Assembly (NCBI GenBank): GCA_937139335.1 | Contig: CAKZPN010000027.1 | Span: 186,001 to 250,000 of the forward strand | Direction: 5' to 3' | Length of the DNA stretch: 64,000 bases | DNA from: an uncultured Roseicyclus sp. | GTDB lineage: Bacteria > Pseudomonadota > Alphaproteobacteria > Rhodobacterales > Rhodobacteraceae | Shown here: piece by piece, positions 60,244 through 64,000 of the stretch | Layout of the letters: the number at the start of each line of letters is the position of its first letter | Position numbering within the stretch: position 1 is the stretch's first letter | Notes under the pieces: generated by a model | Database searches by the model: none | What the model saw: only the letters and a program-made list of their open reading frames with translations | Told to the model about the DNA's origin: nothing | Program-made: the position numbers and the translations under genes

Positions 60244-60582
60244 ATGTCCCTGACCCTGACCCTGCCCCCGAAAGTCACCGACCGCGCCTATGCGCGGCTG
60301 GCCGAGATCAACGAGGCGGCTGAGGCGCCCAAGGCGCTGCGCGTCGCGGTCGAGGGCGGCGGCTGCTCGGGGTTCCAGTATGACATCAAGCTCGACGATC
60401 CCGCCGCCGACGATCTCGTGCTGGAACATGGCGGGCAGAAGGTGGTGGTGGACAGCGTGTCGCTGCCGTTCCTCGCCGATGCCGTGATCGACTTCAGCGA
60501 GGAACTGATCGGCGCGCGGTTCACGATCGAGAACCCCAACGCCTCCTCGTCCTGCGGCTGCGGTACCTCCTTCTCGATGTAG
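60244..60582 (+). CDS. erpA: A-type iron-sulfur carrier (HesB/IscA/ErpA)
   Basis: 112 residues. Carries and inserts Fe-S clusters. The three conserved cysteines are in GGGCSGFQY and SSCGCGTSF. ATG 60244 has AAGGA about 8 bp upstream. It lies 3 bp from the convergent PepSY gene end. Confidence 0.95.
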   Translation: MSLTLTLPPKVTDRAYARLAEINEAAEAPKALRVAVEGGGCSGFQYDIKLDDPAADDLVLEHGGQKVVVDSVSLPFLADAVIDFSEELIGARFTIENPNASSSCGCGTSFSM

Positions 60583-60585
60583 GCC

Positions 60586-60840
60586 TCAGCGCGTCTCGCC
60601 CGTGACCGGGTCGATGCGGAGCGTCAGTTGCCCGCCGGAGGCGAGCCTCACCTCGACCTCCCATTCGCCGCGATCATCCTCCCACTCCACCTCGTCGATC
60701 CAGGCGACATCATGCGCCGCCTCCACCGAGGCAAGGATCGCCGAGAGCGGTTGCGCGTCGGCGGGCGGTCGCATGTCGGCCACGGCCATGCCGGCTCCGG
60801 CGGTCACGGTCATCAGGGCGGCGGCGAAGGTCGATTTCAT
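60586..60840 (-). CDS. Small exported PepSY-domain protein
   Basis: 84 residues. A signal peptide (MKSTFAAALMTVTAGAGMAVA) precedes a PepSY-like domain: LSAILASVEAAHDVAWIDEVEWEDDRGEWEVEVRLASG, ending LRIDPVTGE. Periplasmic, possibly a protease inhibitor or metal-linked sensor accessory. The family match is by pattern. Confidence 0.78.
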   Translation of the reverse strand: MKSTFAAALMTVTAGAGMAVADMRPPADAQPLSAILASVEAAHDVAWIDEVEWEDDRGEWEVEVRLASGGQLTLRIDPVTGETR

Positions 60841-60977
60841 CTCTGGCGTCCTTTCGGGCTGGTCAATAATTCCACTCGCGATCTAGGCCCGCGTTGACCG
60901 ACGGCAACCCGACCTGCCGGTTGCCGAAGCAGCATCGGGCAGCTACGACTTGCGTGGGCAAGCGGGGCGGGACGACC

Positions 60978-61760
60978 ATGAAGATCGCGACATTCAACAT
61001 CAACGGCATCAAGGCGCGGATCGTCGCGCTGAGCGACTGGCTGGGCGAATTCCAGCCCGATGTCGTGCTGCTGCAGGAGATCAAGTCGGTCGACGAAACC
61101 TTCCCCCGCGAACATTTCGAGGATATGGGCTACAGCGTTGAAACCCATGGCCAAAAGGGCTTCAACGGGGTCGCCATCCTGTCGAAGCTCCCGCTCGAGG
61201 ACGTGACCCGCGGGTTGCCCGGCGACGATCTGGACGAACAGGCGCGCTGGATCGAGGCGACGGTGATCGGCGACCGCACGGCGGTGCGGGTGGCGGGCCT
61301 CTACCTGCCGAACGGCAACCCCGCGCCGGGGCCGAAATACGACTACAAGCTCGCCTGGATGGCCCGGATGGAGGCGCATTCCCGCACGCTTCTGGCCACG
61401 GAACAGCCGCTGGTCGTGGCCGGCGACTACAACATCATCCCGCAAGACGAGGACGCCGCCCGCCCCGAGGTCTGGCGCGAGGATGCGCTCGCCCTGCCGC
61501 AAAGCCGCGCAGCCTATCGCAAGATCCTCAACCTCGGGTTCACCGAGGCGATCCGCGCCCGGACCCAGGCGCCGGGGGTCTACAGTTTCTGGGACTACCA
61601 GGCCGGTGCCTGGGAAAAGAACAACGGCATCCGCATCGACCACCTGCTGCTCAGCCCGCAGGCTGCCGACCTGATGCAGGACGCGGGCATCGACAGCGCG
61701 GTGCGCGGGCGCGACAAGCCCTCCGACCATGTCCCGGTCTGGGTCGACCTCGCCGCCTGA
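60978..61760 (+). CDS. xth: Exodeoxyribonuclease III
   Basis: 260 residues. AP endonuclease and 3'-5' exonuclease of base-excision repair. It has KIATFNINGIKAR, the metal-ligand Glu in LLQEIKS, VAGDYNIIP and the terminal SDHVPVWVDL. ATG 60978 begins the family N-terminus. No partner gene. Confidence 0.96.
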   Translation: MKIATFNINGIKARIVALSDWLGEFQPDVVLLQEIKSVDETFPREHFEDMGYSVETHGQKGFNGVAILSKLPLEDVTRGLPGDDLDEQARWIEATVIGDRTAVRVAGLYLPNGNPAPGPKYDYKLAWMARMEAHSRTLLATEQPLVVAGDYNIIPQDEDAARPEVWREDALALPQSRAAYRKILNLGFTEAIRARTQAPGVYSFWDYQAGAWEKNNGIRIDHLLLSPQAADLMQDAGIDSAVRGRDKPSDHVPVWVDLAA

Positions 61761-61851
61761 CTGCCCAAATTTTCGGCGCGGACCGGCGGCTGTCGATTTC
61801 TTGACCTTTTGGTTGATTTTGTGCCGGGTCGCAGGTCTGATCCCCGGGTGA

Positions 61852-61869
61852 CTGTAACGCACGTGTCAC
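61852..61869 (+). promoter_or_regulatory. Candidate Pho box upstream of ugpB
   Basis: CTGTAAC-GCAC-GTGTCAC: two direct heptamers with an 11-bp period, close to the PhoB consensus (CTGTCAT-N4-CTGTCAT). It lies about 100 bp before the ugpB start. The ugp operon is a known PhoB target in several proteobacteria. Confidence 0.5.
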
Positions 61870-61967
61870 AATTGCGCGTTAGTCGCCATGCGGTGGGGAG
61901 GCCGCGAGGGCCCCCTTGCGTTTCCTGACCGAAACCAGAGCCGGTATTCCGGCCGGAGGAGAAACAC

Positions 61968-63293
61968 ATGAAGTTTAGCCAGATCGCGGCGGCCAGTGCC
62001 GTCAGCGTCCTTGCCCTGAGCGCGCAGGCTTCTGCGCAGACCCAGATCGACTGGTGGCACGCCATGGGCGGTGAACTTGGCACCATCCTCGAAGGCATCA
62101 CCGCCGACTTCAACGCCATGCAGTCCGACTATGTCGTCGTGCCGTCCTACCGCGGCAGCTACACCGAGACGATGACCGGCGCGATCGCCGCGTTCCGCGC
62201 CGGCGAGCAGCCCGACATCGTGCAGGTCTTCGAAGTCGGCACCGGCACCATGATGGCCGCCGAAGGCGCCATCGTGCCCGTCTACCAGCTGATGGAACAG
62301 ACCGGCGCGGACTTCGACCCCTCGGCCTTCCTGCCCGCCGTCGTCGGCTACTACACCGACCCCGAGGGCAACATGCTGTCGATGCCCTTCAACTCGTCCA
62401 CGCCGATCCTCTACTACAACAAGGACGTGTTCGAGGCCGCCGGGCTCGACCCCGAGGTCGCGCCGACCACATGGTCCGACGTCGAGGAATTCTCTCGCCA
62501 GATCATGGAATCGGGCGCAGCCGAATGCGGCTTCACCACCGGCTGGATCAGCTGGGCCCAGCTCGAGAACTTCTCGGCCTGGCACAACCAGCCGATCGGC
62601 ACGTTGTCCAACGGCTTCGGCGGTCTCGAGACCGAACTGACCGTGAATGGCCCGGTGCAGGTTCGCCATTGGGACAACCTGGCCCGCTGGCAGGAAGAAG
62701 GCATCTTCCAGTACGGTGGCCCCGGCGGCGGTGCCGACGCTCCGCCGGCTTTCTATGCCGGTCAGTGCGCGATGTACATGAACTCCTCCGCCTCGCGCGC
62801 CGGCGTTCTGGCCAACACGCCCGACTTCGAAGTCGGCTTCGGCATGCTGCCCTATTACGAGGACGTGGACGGCGCGCCGCAGAACTCGATCATCGGCGGC
62901 GCGACCCTCTGGGTCCTCGCAGGTGGCACGGATGAAGAGCAGGAGGCCGTGGCCGCCTTCTTCAACTACCTCTCCTCGCCCGAGGTTCAGGCCGCATGGC
63001 ACCAGCAGACCGGCTACCTGCCGATCACGCAGGCCGCCTACGACCTGAGCACCGAGCAGGGCTACTACGAAGCCAACCCCGGCTCCGAGGTCTCGATCCA
63101 GCAGATGACGCTGAACGAGCCGACGGACAATTCCCGCGGCCTGCGCTTCGGTAACTACGTCCAGATCCGCAACGTCATCGACGAGGAATTCCAGCGCCTT
63201 CTGGCTGGCGACGTCGACGGCCAGGGCGCGCTTGACGCCGTGGTGGAGCGTGGCAACGCGCTGATCCGCGACTTCGAAGCCGCCAACCAGTGA
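61968..63293 (+). CDS. ugpB: sn-Glycerol-3-phosphate ABC transporter substrate-binding protein
   Basis: 441 residues. A Sec signal peptide (cleaved near residue 23, SAQASAQ) is followed by a cluster-type binding protein: IDWWHAMGGELGTILEGITADFN, SYRGSYTETMTGAIAAFRAGEQPDIVQVFEVGTGTMMAA and NSSTPILYYNKDVF are UgpB hallmarks. GGAGGAG precedes the ATG. First gene of the ugp operon, with the permease gene following. Confidence 0.95.
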   Translation: MKFSQIAAASAVSVLALSAQASAQTQIDWWHAMGGELGTILEGITADFNAMQSDYVVVPSYRGSYTETMTGAIAAFRAGEQPDIVQVFEVGTGTMMAAEGAIVPVYQLMEQTGADFDPSAFLPAVVGYYTDPEGNMLSMPFNSSTPILYYNKDVFEAAGLDPEVAPTTWSDVEEFSRQIMESGAAECGFTTGWISWAQLENFSAWHNQPIGTLSNGFGGLETELTVNGPVQVRHWDNLARWQEEGIFQYGGPGGGADAPPAFYAGQCAMYMNSSASRAGVLANTPDFEVGFGMLPYYEDVDGAPQNSIIGGATLWVLAGGTDEEQEAVAAFFNYLSSPEVQAAWHQQTGYLPITQAAYDLSTEQGYYEANPGSEVSIQQMTLNEPTDNSRGLRFGNYVQIRNVIDEEFQRLLAGDVDGQGALDAVVERGNALIRDFEAANQ

Positions 63294-63312
63294 TCCTGGT
63301 CTGCTGAACACC

Positions 63313-63343
63313 GGCCCGCGCCGCAGATCCTGTGGCGCGGGCC
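63313..63343 (+). terminator. Intercistronic hairpin between ugpB and ugpA
   Basis: A perfect 10-bp stem (63313-63322, GGCCCGCGCC, with 63334-63343) and an 11-nt loop, followed by CTTTCC. Such partial terminators keep the binding protein in excess over the permease. Confidence 0.7.
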
Positions 63344-63362
63344 TTTCCATCGCGGGGGACCG

Positions 63363-64000
63363 ATGCAGACCAAACGCACGATCTTTGGCAACAAGGGCCT
63401 GCCCTACCTGCTGCTCGCGCCGCAGCTGATCATCACGGGCATCTTCTTTCTCTGGCCTGCGGCCCAGGCCGTGCGCATGTCCTTCCTGCGCGAGGACGCC
63501 TTCGGCATGTCCTCGACCTTTGTCGGGCTGCGCAACTACACGCGGCTCTTCGACAACCCGGAATACCTGAACTCGATCAAGGTCACGCTGGTCTTTTCCG
63601 TCGCGACCGTGGTTCTGGCGCTGGGGTTCTCGCTGTTGCTGGCGCTGGCGGTCGATCGGATGATCCGCACCGCGCGCGGCTACACGACGCTGCTGGTCTG
63701 GCCCTATGCCGTCGCCCCGGCCGTCGCCGGCATCTTGTGGTGGTTCATCTTCAACCCGACCATCGGCATCATGCCCTACATCCTCGAAAACATCTTCGGC
63801 TACGACTGGAACCACGCGCTGCACCCCGATGACGCGATGATCCTCGTGGTCATCGCCGCCGCGTGGAAGCAGATCAGCTACAACTTCCTGTTCTTCGTGG
63901 CCGGGCTGCAATCCATCCCCGCCAGCCTGCGCGAGGCGGCCGCCATCGACGGCGCGGGCCCACTGAAGCGGTTCTGGACGATCACCTTGCCGCTCCTGTC
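63363..64000 (+). CDS. ugpA: Glycerol-3-phosphate ABC transporter permease, N-terminal part
   Basis: 212 residues visible before the window ends. Inner-membrane permease with several hydrophobic helices ([67 protein letters not shown]) and the start of the EAA loop ([24 protein letters not shown]) that docks to the ATPase. The rest of the operon lies to the right. Confidence 0.95.
   Translation, partial: MQTKRTIFGNKGLPYLLLAPQLIITGIFFLWPAAQAVRMSFLREDAFGMSSTFVGLRNYTRLFDNPEYLNSIKVTLVFSVATVVLALGFSLLLALAVDRMIRTARGYTTLLVWPYAVAPAVAGILWWFIFNPTIGIMPYILENIFGYDWNHALHPDDAMILVVIAAAWKQISYNFLFFVAGLQSIPASLREAAAIDGAGPLKRFWTITLPLL

Noticed and set aside
61866..63911. A 681-residue open frame on the minus strand
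   Set aside because: Antisense to ugpB and ugpA; no family features.

Overview
The window looks like a chromosome segment of a marine Rhodobacteraceae (Alphaproteobacteria, Roseobacter group). The backbone is GC-rich. It carries family-typical genes: GapR/DUF2312, a DUF4167 protein, a Hint-domain protein, glnBA, the NAD-dependent formate dehydrogenase fds operon, and the dgt-argS-SPOR-nagZ-scpAB cluster. A glucosylglycerol (compatible solute) operon suggests a saline habitat. No rRNA or CRISPR array is present. There are two complete tRNA genes, tRNA-Thr(TGT) and tRNA-Leu(TAG).

Layout. 1-5.9 kb is backbone: partial trigger factor, then gpsA, a HAD phosphatase and ggpS, which together can make glucosylglycerol from dihydroxyacetone phosphate and ADP-glucose, then UDP-glucose dehydrogenase. 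About 5.99-11.3 kb is a lower-GC accessory segment. It holds a tightly overlapping three-gene cassette (D12-class adenine methyltransferase, multi-pass membrane protein, DGQHR/DndB-like protein) and, after a gene-poor stretch, a small ORF plus a large serine recombinase. The last codons of that recombinase lie inside a displaced 3' fragment of tRNA-Thr.

11.30-26.59 kb is a second integrated element of about 15.3 kb, bounded by a 20-bp identical core within the displaced tRNA-Thr fragment (left) and the intact tRNA-Thr (right). It looks like a phage satellite. It has a tyrosine integrase, a lone tape-measure protein next to a fragment resembling the end of a head protease, a terminase-small-subunit-like protein, a divergent ribbon-helix-helix repressor pair with palindromic operators, an AlpA-like regulator, a primase/Toprim protein and a DUF927 helicase. 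No capsid, portal, large terminase or lysis gene is visible. Both ends carry GTAGCCC repeats at 11-bp spacing (likely integrase arm sites) and arrays of GTTAC/GTAAC pentamers (likely replication iterons). In the excised circle these two arrays would lie about 2.3 kb apart, an arrangement reminiscent of P4 ori/crr.

26.6-64 kb is backbone again: a conserved unknown, secreted and membrane small proteins, gapR, rsmA, DUF4167, prfA-prmC, a cold-shock protein, an outer-membrane barrel, a xylonate-dehydratase-like enzyme, a MacAB-type export operon, the fds formate dehydrogenase operon with its LysR regulator, tRNA-Leu, a Hint protein, a bifunctional NAD(P)H-hydrate repair enzyme, glnBA, the scpAB-nagZ-SPOR-argS-dgt cluster, erpA, xth, and the start of a ugp glycerol-3-phosphate uptake operon with a candidate Pho box. 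All functional calls are by reading sequence and remembered family features; no database search was run.
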